Of a DNA stretch of 34,955 nucleotides, positions 22,445 through 30,067 are shown one piece after another (positions within the stretch are counted from its first letter, which is position 1; each line of letters begins with the position of its first letter). This DNA comes from Actinomycetota bacterium (lineage in GTDB: Bacteria > Actinomycetota > Acidimicrobiia > Acidimicrobiales > Acidimicrobilacustridaceae): the NCBI GenBank assembly GCA_016185305.1, contig JACPNV010000030.1:1-34955 (forward strand). Reading direction: 5' to 3'. A model generated the notes under the pieces. It was not told the origin of the DNA. It did not search any database and saw only the letters and a list, made by a program, of their open reading frames with translations. Made by a program: the position numbers and the translations under genes.

Positions 22445-23775
22445 GAGCGCTCCTTGGCGGGTACCCGTCGCATCTCGCGGCGACGGCGCTTCTTCAGCTT
22501 CGACCGCCGCCATTGGTTTTTCACGTGCCGCGAGAACCATCGGCGGTAGGTGATGAGCAGCACACCGAACGGGATCGCAACGGCGACGAGCACGATGGCG
22601 ATGGCTCGCTTCGACACGCCCGATGCCGGTTTCCGGCGCTCTGGTGGCGCGGCGTCTTCGCCCTGCTCGGCGTTCACGCTCACGCTCTCGAGCGTCAACG
22701 TGCGCCCGTCCTCGTACGTCACCCGCCGGCTCATGCTCACGAGCGTCCCGTTGCCGAGCGAACCGCCGATGATCTCTTCGAGGCGTTGACGACCGAGGGA
22801 GATGTTCGACGCTTGGCCCGCGCTGAGGTCGACGAGAAACGCGCCCTGAGCCTTCTCGAGCGGGACGCTGTTGGAGCGGTTCGGCTGGGCCCAGGTCACG
22901 CCGGCGGCTTGCTTGGGTGTGGCTGTCGTTGCCGTCCCGGAGGCCTCTGCGCCCGAGTCGGTGAGTGCTATGTCGCTGTTGGCGCGGTACGCGCGCAGGA
23001 ACCGGCTGGTGTGGTCGAAGCGCAGCTCGAAGCGGCGATCGGATTGGGCCCCGCCGGTCTGGATCGACATCACGTCCTCGATCGTGGCACCGGAGGGGTT
23101 GGCCGAGCCCAGGCCGCTCGCGAACGACAACAGCACACGGCCTCGTGTCAGGGTGACCGCCGGTTGCGTGTCGAACCGCTCAGCTTGCAGGATCTCGCCG
23201 TTGGGGCTGCGGAGCCATCCGGATGCGAGCGTGGTGAGCTTCGACGCCGGCTTCGCCCGAAGCTGGGTGAGCGAGTAGAGCGGCGAGACGTGTTCGCCAG
23301 CCGCGTTCGCCCCCGATTGGACGGTGACCCAGACGGTGTCACCCGCCTGGGTGCCCGTCGGCACCGGGAGCTGAACGATCCCGTCGTAGGTGATGTTTCC
23401 GAACGCGTCGCTGGCCCGGGCCCAGCCGTTGTTCGCCCACGCCTCGAACGCCGTCGCGGTACCGGCCGGGGTTCGGCGCAGCACTGCCCGCTCGCGCCCG
23501 CCGTTCGGGTCGCCGCTGACCACCGCGACCGTGAGCTCGGGTGAAGACGCCGCGGTCACGCTGAGCGCAACATCCATCCGGTCGGTCGCGTTCGGCGCGA
23601 TCGCGAACCACGCGGCCGGTTTGTCGCTGTCGCGCACGGGCATGAGGGCGAGCACCGGTGCCGACGATGGCGGTACTTGCGCGTTGGCATCGGCGACTTG
23701 CATAGCGATCGCGACGGCCAGAGCGAGCAGCAACAGGGCGACGCGCGGGCACCGTTGCGACGTCGCGCACGTCAT
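22441..23775 (-). CDS. Membrane-anchored exported protein of unknown function
   Basis: A 444-residue protein with an N-terminal signal (VALLLLALAVAIAMQVADANA, cleavage near residue 32), a long extracytoplasmic beta-rich region (about 33-380), one membrane helix near 389-409 (AIAIVLVAVAIPFGVLLITY) and a strongly basic cytoplasmic tail of 35 residues. I recognise no domain family. Only one Cys pair, within the signal region, is present, so the ectodomain is not disulfide-bonded. The topology resembles a surface receptor or anchor. Its start overlaps the JmjC gene stop and its stop overlaps the MOSC start (both ATGA), so it is firmly part of the six-gene operon. Confidence 0.82.
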   Translation of the reverse strand: MTCATSQRCPRVALLLLALAVAIAMQVADANAQVPPSSAPVLALMPVRDSDKPAAWFAIAPNATDRMDVALSVTAASSPELTVAVVSGDPNGGRERAVLRRTPAGTATAFEAWANNGWARASDAFGNITYDGIVQLPVPTGTQAGDTVWVTVQSGANAAGEHVSPLYSLTQLRAKPASKLTTLASGWLRSPNGEILQAERFDTQPAVTLTRGRVLLSFASGLGSANPSGATIEDVMSIQTGGAQSDRRFELRFDHTSRFLRAYRANSDIALTDSGAEASGTATTATPKQAAGVTWAQPNRSNSVPLEKAQGAFLVDLSAGQASNISLGRQRLEEIIGGSLGNGTLVSMSRRVTYEDGRTLTLESVSVNAEQGEDAAPPERRKPASGVSKRAIAIVLVAVAIPFGVLLITYRRWFSRHVKNQWRRSKLKKRRRREMRRVPAKERS

Positions 23776-25169
23776 GCGCTCGAGCTCGCCGGTTCCACTG
23801 TCGCCGCACCACAGCGAACGAGCTGCGACGCGAACCCGGCGCGCTCGTCGCGGCCGCCGACCTCGACGGCCGCGAGCGAGTCGAGAGCTGTCGGCGTGCC
23901 CTCGGCGAGCATCGCGAACGCGTCGAGCGTGGCACGGGCCAGGCGGAACGCCCGGTTCCCGTACGCGACCACGGTCGCGTCATCGTCTTCCTCGGCGAGC
24001 ATCACGCCGCCCGGCGCTGTGACCCGAACGAGCACGCTGTCCCACCGACCGATCACCGCGGCGCGGAACGCATCGACGAGTGGCACGAACGGCTGCTCGC
24101 CGAGCCGGGCCCGGAACGTGGCCTGCGACCTCTCCAGAAGCTCGGGTGTCAGCAATGCGGCGGCCTCGCGAGCCAGGCCGTGCGGTTCGTCGAAGATCGA
24201 TCCCTCGTACGACTCGATGCGACCGCGCAGGTCGAAGGGGAAGTCGGCGCGCATCGGCGCTGAGAAGCCGGCCTCGAAGGCGATGCGCTCGAAGACGTGG
24301 TGCGCCTCCAGCCGGGCGACGCCGATCGTGTAGTGGATCGAGAGGTCGTCGCGATGGGAGACCGAGTGGCCCCAGCCGCGGGGTATCACAAGGGCGCCGC
24401 CGGGCACGAGCTCGCCGGACCAGAGCGGCCGCTCGGAGACGCCGCTCCCGACCCATGGTCGCTGGGCCGAGAGCAGCTTCGGTTCGTACATGCTCCACAG
24501 CTTGCGGCCGAGCACGGGCACGATGATCGTGTCGTGCGTGTCCCAGTGGGAACCGAACCCTTCGGCGCCGGCGTAGGAGAGGTAGATGTTGGTGTTGATG
24601 CGCGCGCCGTACACGGCGCTCAGGTCCGCGCACACCCGCGCCAGCTTCGGATCGAAGCGGTTGGCGCCGTTGATGATCGCTGTCCACCGATCGTCGAGCG
24701 CGTCGGCGAGCCCTCCCACGCTGATCCAACCTCGGTCGCCGATGGCGGCTGGTGCGGTCCAGGAGACCCCGGCCGGTGGAGGTTGGTGACCGTCCAGGTC
24801 GGCGTGGGAGAACGAGATGCCGCCGAGGCCCCAGAGATGCTCGCCGGCCAGCAGGCGCTCGACGGTGGCGGGACCGTCGAGCTCGTCGACGAGGCACGAC
24901 CCGATCTCGAGGGCGGCGAAGCGCCGATCGTCGACGTTCTGCGCGGCGGCCTCGAAGTCATAGCCGGGGAACCGCCGCGACGTGCGTTCGATGGCGGCGG
25001 CGCGGGCTTGCTGGTTGGCTGCGGCCAGGCTGACCTCGAACGGCGAGCCCGCGGCCGCGGGTATGCGGAGAGGGACGCCGTAGGGGATCTCGCTGGCCGC
25101 GACCAGCGCCGGCCCGGTGATGTCCGGCGCGCCCATGTCGGGCGTGTTCACGTCTGGCCGGTCGGGCAC
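23772..25169 (-). CDS. JmjC/cupin-4-type 2-oxoglutarate oxygenase
   Basis: The 465-residue protein carries a JmjC-like double-stranded beta-helix (about 110-285). The Fe(II) site is visible as SHWDTHD (His208, Asp210) and PRGWGHSV (His268). VLGRKLWSMYEP gives Lys223, the likely 2-oxoglutarate anchor. Related bacterial enzymes (YcfD/ROX) hydroxylate residues of ribosomal proteins, and others hydroxylate peptides or RNA. An 80-residue N-terminal region precedes the core, and the C-terminal 180 residues are helical, as in ROX proteins where a winged-helix module follows. It overlaps the sulfotransferase-like gene by 22 bases and the membrane-protein gene by four. The neighbouring PqqD-like domain suggests a peptide or protein substrate. 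Confidence 0.85.
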   Translation of the reverse strand: MPDRPDVNTPDMGAPDITGPALVAASEIPYGVPLRIPAAAGSPFEVSLAAANQQARAAAIERTSRRFPGYDFEAAAQNVDDRRFAALEIGSCLVDELDGPATVERLLAGEHLWGLGGISFSHADLDGHQPPPAGVSWTAPAAIGDRGWISVGGLADALDDRWTAIINGANRFDPKLARVCADLSAVYGARINTNIYLSYAGAEGFGSHWDTHDTIIVPVLGRKLWSMYEPKLLSAQRPWVGSGVSERPLWSGELVPGGALVIPRGWGHSVSHRDDLSIHYTIGVARLEAHHVFERIAFEAGFSAPMRADFPFDLRGRIESYEGSIFDEPHGLAREAAALLTPELLERSQATFRARLGEQPFVPLVDAFRAAVIGRWDSVLVRVTAPGGVMLAEEDDDATVVAYGNRAFRLARATLDAFAMLAEGTPTALDSLAAVEVGGRDERAGFASQLVRCGAATVEPASSSA

Positions 25170-26116
25170 GTTCGAGCCTCCAGCTCGGCGGTGAGGTCGC
25201 GCGTCATCGAGCGAACAGCTTCGAGCGACGCAGGGTCGAGCGCGGGGCGGCGGTGGCGCCCGGCAGGGTCGAACGACTCAGTGGGATCGGGGGACTTGGC
25301 GTAGTAGCGGAGCTCGCGCTCGAGCGAGCGGGCGCGCCAGTCGCCGCTCAGGTCGAATAGCTCGGTGACGGCGCGCACGGCGCCAACGGGGTCGCGCACC
25401 AATGCCTCGTGGCTGAGGAGACGAACCCGCTCGTCCGGCAACTGCAGCGCGGCGCCGACGATCATGTTCCAGAGCCTCGCGTACCACTCGGCCGCGGGTT
25501 GGTCGGGCGGGGGAAGCTCGGCGGATCGCCACGGCAGCTCACCACGGTTCGCACCGAACGGCGACCACCCGGGAGGCTGGGCGAGCAAGGAAGCGACGAC
25601 GTCTTCCGCAGGCCGGTGCACGAAGAGCAACGGCACCTGCGGTAGCGCCTGCGCGTACGCGGCGATGTCCAGGGCCTGCCAGCTCGTCAGCTTCACCACG
25701 AGCCGATCGCCGCGTTGTTCTGCGAACGCCGCGAAGGCGGTGACCAGATCGGTGACGACGGTGGACAACTGGTCACCGCCTGCCGCCCGGCTTTGCCGCT
25801 GGGCCGAGCCGAGCACTGTCGGTTCGCCGAGGACGAGCGTCGAGCGCGCCTGGCGCAGCAGCTTGGTGAGCAACGTCGAACCGCACCGCGCCGTGTGGAA
25901 GATGAGCCCGGCCGGGGCTGCTTGCGGCGTGGCGAGACGAACGTGCAGGTCGTCGATTGGAACATCGACAGGGGCGCTCTCACGCAGCAGCCGGCGAACG
26001 GTCTGGTCAAAGAACGGTTCGCTGAACCACGCGGCGCCGGCCTTGACGAGCCGAACCGTCGCCGCGCCGTCGTCGAGGGCCACCGGGACCAATCCGCCAA
26101 GTTCTTGCTCAGGCAT
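25148..26116 (-). CDS. Sulfotransferase-family protein
   Basis: The 322-residue protein has the sulfotransferase P-loop-like 5'-phosphosulfate motif LIFHTARCGSTLL (71-83) and a 3'-phosphate-binding motif FVHRPAEDVVASLL (165-178). Later helices contain YARLWNMIV. These are the two PAPS-binding signatures of the family, so transfer of sulfate to a hydroxyl or Tyr is likely, although some members with this pattern have other roles. About 70 residues precede the first motif. It begins eight bases before the end of the HPrK/PqqD gene and ends 22 bases inside the oxygenase gene, so its translation is tightly coupled. The acceptor is unknown; the co-encoded exported protein is one candidate. Confidence 0.85.
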   Translation of the reverse strand: MPEQELGGLVPVALDDGAATVRLVKAGAAWFSEPFFDQTVRRLLRESAPVDVPIDDLHVRLATPQAAPAGLIFHTARCGSTLLTKLLRQARSTLVLGEPTVLGSAQRQSRAAGGDQLSTVVTDLVTAFAAFAEQRGDRLVVKLTSWQALDIAAYAQALPQVPLLFVHRPAEDVVASLLAQPPGWSPFGANRGELPWRSAELPPPDQPAAEWYARLWNMIVGAALQLPDERVRLLSHEALVRDPVGAVRAVTELFDLSGDWRARSLERELRYYAKSPDPTESFDPAGRHRRPALDPASLEAVRSMTRDLTAELEARTCPTGQT

Positions 26117-27356
26117 CGGACGGCAGCGGCACCATGCCGGCGACGGTCAGCTCGCTCACGAACGCGTCGAGGTCGGCGCGCATGGTCGATCGGTCCGTGC
26201 CGGTGAGCGACGCGAGCTGGTCGGCCGCGCGGTCGACGGAATCGTTCGTGGCGAGGGCGCGACTCGCCTCGACCGCGCTTCGGTCCAACCGGACCACGGT
26301 TCCGCCCTCGAGGTCGTAGAGCACGCCCTCGTCGCCGATCGCCCACCCGATCGTGGTCTCGGCGAAGCACGACGGAGACCCGTGGTCCCGCGTGAGCGAC
26401 GCTGCGGCGGGTCGCGGCGGTTGCGTGCGGTCGAGCGTCGCCGTCAAGGCGTCGATGGTCAATGCGACTTGGCCGGAGCGAAGCGCGAAGGCTGGGACAC
26501 GAGCGGCCAGCTCGATCAGCGCATCCATCGCCGCTTGTCCGGCCCGCTCCAGATCGAGTGCTTCACCGACCATGCCCAGCAGTGCATCGATCGCCGGCAA
26601 CGGTTCAATCGAAGGTGGCCCCGCCGTGTGGCCCACATTGATGATCGCGGTGGGCAGCCCGGCGCCGGCGCCCGCGCGACCGCCGACCTCGCTCGGCGGC
26701 ACGTGGGCCTGTTCGCGCGACGACTCCGATCTCGCCGTCACGAGCGTCGGCAGGTCGCCGAACAGGCCGAACCCGCTGCGCTTCAACGTGAGCGGGCGTG
26801 GATAGCCATCCGCGGAGATGCTCGCCAGGTCGATGGCGACCATCTCGTCGGCGTGGTACGTCCAGCCCGCCAACGCGAGCGCGGCGACGAGCGTCGACTT
26901 CCCCGAGCCCGACGGTCCGACGATGAGCACGGTGTCGCGATCGTTCGAGACGAGGCCCGCGTGCAGGTGCAGGCGCGTGGAGTCGGCATCGAGCGTGGCG
27001 CGGTTCATGCGGGCGAGGAGGCGGTCCTCGCAGCGCCAGAGGCGCCGCGTGCTCAGCTCGAACTGCTCGCCGATCCAGAGGTCGTACCACGGCTCGATCC
27101 CGTCAGGGCCAAGCTCGTCGCGCGCTGCGAGCCAGATGTCGAGCGCGGGGGCGCAGGTGCCAGCAGGCGCGGGTGGCATGGCGGCGAAGAGGTCGTCGAT
27201 GCGGCGCCGGACGTGTGGATCGGGGGTGTGGATCGCGATCGCCCAGCCGGCGCCCGCGAACTGGCGGCACCTGAGCCAGTGGTCGCGCTCTTGAGGCGGT
27301 GTGAGCGCCGCGGGGGCACGGCTTGTGGCGGCCGGCGAGGAGCTCCACACCTTCAC
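26109..27356 (-). CDS. HPr-kinase-like protein fused to a PqqD-like (RRE) domain
   Basis: This 415-residue protein joins two domains. The first (about 100-310) resembles HPr serine kinase: LHAGLVS, Walker A VGPSGSGKSTLVAAL (146-160) and TYHADEMVAIDL (167-177), the acidic strand of HprK-like kinases. The second (about 333-410), GWAIGDEGVLYDLEGGTVVR followed by a helical part ending FVSELTVAGMV, has the PqqD or RiPP-recognition-element pattern that binds leader peptides. HprK-like kinases with PqqD domains occur in peptide-modification clusters, including lasso-peptide tailoring. The GTG start at 27356 has GAAGGAG close upstream. It follows the TAT-signal protein by 36 bases and overlaps the sulfotransferase gene by eight. 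Confidence 0.85.
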   Translation of the reverse strand: MKVWSSSPAATSRAPAALTPPQERDHWLRCRQFAGAGWAIAIHTPDPHVRRRIDDLFAAMPPAPAGTCAPALDIWLAARDELGPDGIEPWYDLWIGEQFELSTRRLWRCEDRLLARMNRATLDADSTRLHLHAGLVSNDRDTVLIVGPSGSGKSTLVAALALAGWTYHADEMVAIDLASISADGYPRPLTLKRSGFGLFGDLPTLVTARSESSREQAHVPPSEVGGRAGAGAGLPTAIINVGHTAGPPSIEPLPAIDALLGMVGEALDLERAGQAAMDALIELAARVPAFALRSGQVALTIDALTATLDRTQPPRPAAASLTRDHGSPSCFAETTIGWAIGDEGVLYDLEGGTVVRLDRSAVEASRALATNDSVDRAADQLASLTGTDRSTMRADLDAFVSELTVAGMVPLPSDA

Positions 27357-27392
27357 GGACTCCTTCGTTCCCGCGCGGCAGCCCGCGTGCGC

Positions 27393-27938
27393 TCAGCAGG
27401 TGAAGTGGACGCGGATGGTCCCCAAGTTGGTCGGCTGAGGCGCGTCGAAGCCGTAGCGGCGGTAGGCGGCGAATGGGAACGGCTGGCCGGGCTGTATGGG
27501 GGAGTCGACGATGACGTCGGGGCTCGCCGCGCCTGGCAGGTCCGCGTCGACCGTGATGGCGCAATCCGATGAGGCCGAGACGGAGAAGTCGGCGGCGCTG
27601 GGCCCGCCAGTGATGTTCCACCCGTAGCCGAAGGCGAGGTTCGGGAAGCCGTTGCCCGGTTGCGTGTAGGGGCCGGGCGTTCCCGTCGTGTCCATCGGGA
27701 AGGATTGATCGAACGGTTGCGAGGGGTCGGTGTCAGTCGGGTGACTGGCGGCAGCCGCATAGTCGGGCCGGACCGAGAGCCCTTCGATGCGGGGGGCCGA
27801 CCACACCAGGCCGGCCACGCCCGCGCCGACGACGGTCTTTCGCAGCAGGTCGCGCCGGTCGACGCCGGTGTGCTCGGTGCTCGGGTCCTCGTTGCCAGCA
27901 TCCTCAGATGGTGCCGCCTCGCCATCGATGTCGTCCAT
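27393..27938 (-). CDS. TAT-exported protein, candidate substrate of the modification operon
   Basis: The 181-residue protein begins with an acidic stretch, then the twin-arginine motif DRRDLLRKTVVGAGVAGLVW (about 28-47), a hydrophobic core and a probable cleavage site near AAAAS. The mature part of about 115 residues is rich in Pro, Gly, Asp and aromatic residues (for example FPNLAFGYGWNITGG) and ends VHFTC, placing a Cys at the very C-terminus. One other Cys (SDC) lies mid-protein. I recognise no family. The ATG at 27938 has AAGGAGG five bases upstream. It is the first gene of the operon that encodes a kinase/PqqD fusion, sulfotransferase and oxygenase, so it may be their substrate; this is inference. 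TAT export implies it folds before leaving the cytoplasm. Confidence 0.82.
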   Translation of the reverse strand: MDDIDGEAAPSEDAGNEDPSTEHTGVDRRDLLRKTVVGAGVAGLVWSAPRIEGLSVRPDYAAAASHPTDTDPSQPFDQSFPMDTTGTPGPYTQPGNGFPNLAFGYGWNITGGPSAADFSVSASSDCAITVDADLPGAASPDVIVDSPIQPGQPFPFAAYRRYGFDAPQPTNLGTIRVHFTC

Positions 27939-27961
27939 CCCGGCCTCCTTCGCGTGCCGAT

Positions 27962-27967
27962 GTTGTA
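27962..27967 (-). promoter_or_regulatory. Candidate -10 element of the modification operon
   Basis: On the minus strand TACAAC lies about 24 bases before the ATG of the TAT-signal protein and matches four to five bases of the -10 consensus. No convincing -35 box is seen. Confidence 0.3.
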
Positions 27968-27975
27968 GCACACGA

Positions 27976-27985
27976 CCACCGGTGG
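27976..27985. promoter_or_regulatory. Candidate operator palindrome in the divergent promoter region
   Basis: CCACCGGTGG is a perfect 10-base palindrome nine bases upstream of the candidate -10 element, inside the 158-base gap between the divergent TAT-signal and secreted-protein genes. It could bind a regulator of one or both genes; no regulator is adjacent. Confidence 0.3.
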
Positions 27986-28096
27986 AGCCGCGGACGACAC
28001 CGGCAGGCTGAGAGGGTCGCCAGCTATGCGGCGGAGATCCGCACCATCGCCCGGACTGCGGTTAAGCTCCACGCAACTACGGCCCGGGAGGCAGGC

Positions 28097-28996
28097 ATGC
28101 GCGGAGCGGCGGAAGTCCACGGTCAACGGCGGCGCCATCGAGCGTTGTTCACGCTGCCCCTTGCGCTCGTGCTGTTCGCGACGTCCGCGTTCCTCGCCCA
28201 GGAGGCACAGGCGTCTGACACCTCGGCGACGGTGAACATCCAAGGTCACGCGCAGAACCTCAACGACGCCGCCGGGCAGAATCACACCTTCCTGCTCACC
28301 AACACGGGCACCGAAGCGCTCGAGGTCGTCATCATCAGCCGTCCGTCGACGGTGTGGACGGTGACCGGCTGCCCGAAGGTGCCGAGCGGCTGGGTCGCGT
28401 CGTCGTCGGCTAACGCCTGCACGTTCCGCGTGACCACGCCCGGCAAGGAGATCGCGCCGGGTGGGAAGGCGACGTTCGGCGTGAAGGCCAAGACGTCGAC
28501 AGCCGGCACCAACCAGTCGGGGAGCTTCGGCGTCGTCGTGTCGAGATGCCAGCCCATCGGCGAGTGCTTCCTCCTTCCTTCGGCGGGCGACACGACCATC
28601 ACGGCCTACGGCTGGACGGTCACCAACGCCAAGGTGTGGACCGCACAAGGCGATCCGCCCGCCGCGGGTACGGCTTGCGGCAACGTGCCCAACGAGAAGA
28701 CCACGGTAGCCAACGAAGCGAGTGTCCTCGTGATCTGCGGCAAGAACAACATGAACGGGCCGCGAACGGCGCTCGAGGCCAACTCGTCGCTCGGGGGAAG
28801 CCTCGTCGCCCAACCCGGAAGCTTCACCGGCGGGGAGGTCCCGGCCGCCAGTGGCGATGTCGTGATCGGGAGTTGGACCCCGACGATCGGGTCGTTCGGA
28901 ACGGGCCGCAACGTGCTCGCGGGCGTCGGATCAGCCGGCGACGAGACGTCTCGGGTCACGACGCTCTGGGGATTCGCCGCCTTGGTTCCCGTCTGA
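28097..28996 (+). CDS. Secreted protein of unknown function
   Basis: The 299-residue protein has a long Sec-type signal (basic n-region HGQRRRHRA, hydrophobic core LFTLPLALVLFATSAFLA, cleavage near QAS, about residue 39). The mature part is Gly/Thr/Ser-rich and beta-like. An early Ig-like segment contains FLLTNTGTEALEVVI, the pattern of secreted domains that bind partners. Six or more Cys occur (TGCPK, NACTF, SRCQ, GECFL, TACGN, VICGK), enough for disulfides outside the cell. No family is recognised and no membrane anchor is seen. The ATG at 28097 has GGGAGG five bases upstream. It is divergent from the modification operon and convergent with modC, ending 15 bases from it. Confidence 0.8.
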   Translation: MRGAAEVHGQRRRHRALFTLPLALVLFATSAFLAQEAQASDTSATVNIQGHAQNLNDAAGQNHTFLLTNTGTEALEVVIISRPSTVWTVTGCPKVPSGWVASSSANACTFRVTTPGKEIAPGGKATFGVKAKTSTAGTNQSGSFGVVVSRCQPIGECFLLPSAGDTTITAYGWTVTNAKVWTAQGDPPAAGTACGNVPNEKTTVANEASVLVICGKNNMNGPRTALEANSSLGGSLVAQPGSFTGGEVPAASGDVVIGSWTPTIGSFGTGRNVLAGVGSAGDETSRVTTLWGFAALVPV

Positions 28997-29011
28997 TCAT
29001 CTCCCGCCTCG

Positions 29012-30067
29012 TCAGCGCGGGTAGGTGACGATCTCTGTGGCCTTGACCGCGGTCCACACCTCCTGGCCGTCGTGAAGCCCGAGGTCGGTGAGTGCCGCCG
29101 CGGTGATCTCGGCGACGAGGGGCACCGCACCCGCGACGCGGACGCGAACCCGGTCACCGAGCAGATCGAACCCCGCCGCCCGGCCGGCCCACTGGTTCCG
29201 GGGGCTTCCTTCGGGCGGCGGTCGTGTGTGGAGCGCGACCGCGTGCGGGTGGATGAGGGCGAAGACCGCCCCTTCACCGGGCTCCGCGGTCGTGATGGTG
29301 GCGCCACTCGCGACCGTGATGGTCGTGCCGTGGGCGACGCCGCCGAGGAGGTTGAGGCCGACGAGGTCGGCGACGTAGCGCGACCGCGGCCGGGCGGTCA
29401 GGTCGGCGATCGGGCCGGCTTGCGTGATGCGCCCCGCGTCGATGGCCACGACATGGGTCGCGAGCGCGAGCGCATCGAGCGGGTCGTGGGTGACGATGAT
29501 CGCGGGGCCCTCGAACGCGTCGAGATGGCGACGCAGATCGCGTCGAACGATCGCCCGGGTTCCGGCGTCGAGGGAAGCGAGCGGTTCGTCGAGCAACAGC
29601 AGCCGGGGGTTCGGCGCGAGGGCTCGGGTGAGCGCGACCCGCTGGGCCTGCCCGCCCGACAGCTCTCGGGGCTTGCATGTCGCCTTGTCGTCGAGACCGA
29701 ACTGCTCGAGCCACGACTCGGCTTGCTCGCGGGCGACGCGGGCACCGATCCCTCGCGCGCGCAGGCCGAAGGCGACGTTCTCGATGGCAGTCAGGTGCGG
29801 GAAGAGGAGGTAGTCCTGGAACACCAGCGAGACCGAGCGCTCGTTCGGCGGGACGAATGCGCCCGTTGCCGGATCGTCGACGGAGGCGCCGTCGAGCTCG
29901 ATCGTCCCTTCGTCGATCGCCACCAGCCCCGCGAGCGCGTGCAGCGCGGTCGACTTCCCGGATCCGTTCGGACCGAGCAGCGCAACGACCTGCCCGCTCT
30001 CGACCTCCAGGCTGACGTCGAGCCGGAAGGCGCCGCGCCGGACGCCGAGCTGCGCGAGCAGGCTCAT
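29012..30067 (-). CDS. modC: Molybdate-type ABC transporter ATP-binding protein with TOBE domain
   Basis: The 351-residue protein has Walker A GPNGSGKST (32-40), Q-loop Gln84 in VFQDYLLFPHLT, signature LSGGQAQRV (136-144), Walker B LLLLDEPLASLD (156-167) and the H-loop VTHD. After the ATPase core, a C-terminal region of about 60 residues (DLLGDRVRVRVAGAV, then VTYPR) is a TOBE domain, as in ModC proteins that sense molybdate or tungstate. It couples ATP hydrolysis to import through ModB. The ATG at 30067 overlaps the modB stop (30064-30067). Molybdate is the probable substrate because the first gene of this operon encodes a TOBE regulator, but tungstate cannot be excluded. Confidence 0.88.
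   Translation of the reverse strand: MSLLAQLGVRRGAFRLDVSLEVESGQVVALLGPNGSGKSTALHALAGLVAIDEGTIELDGASVDDPATGAFVPPNERSVSLVFQDYLLFPHLTAIENVAFGLRARGIGARVAREQAESWLEQFGLDDKATCKPRELSGGQAQRVALTRALAPNPRLLLLDEPLASLDAGTRAIVRRDLRRHLDAFEGPAIIVTHDPLDALALATHVVAIDAGRITQAGPIADLTARPRSRYVADLVGLNLLGGVAHGTTITVASGATITTAEPGEGAVFALIHPHAVALHTRPPPEGSPRNQWAGRAAGFDLLGDRVRVRVAGAVPLVAEITAAALTDLGLHDGQEVWTAVKATEIVTYPR

Noticed and set aside
21656..27938. Lasso-peptide or lanthipeptide cluster
   Set aside because: No asparagine-synthetase-like cyclase, B-protein protease, LanM/LanB or ABC exporter is present, and the candidate substrate is a TAT-exported protein of 181 residues rather than a short precursor.
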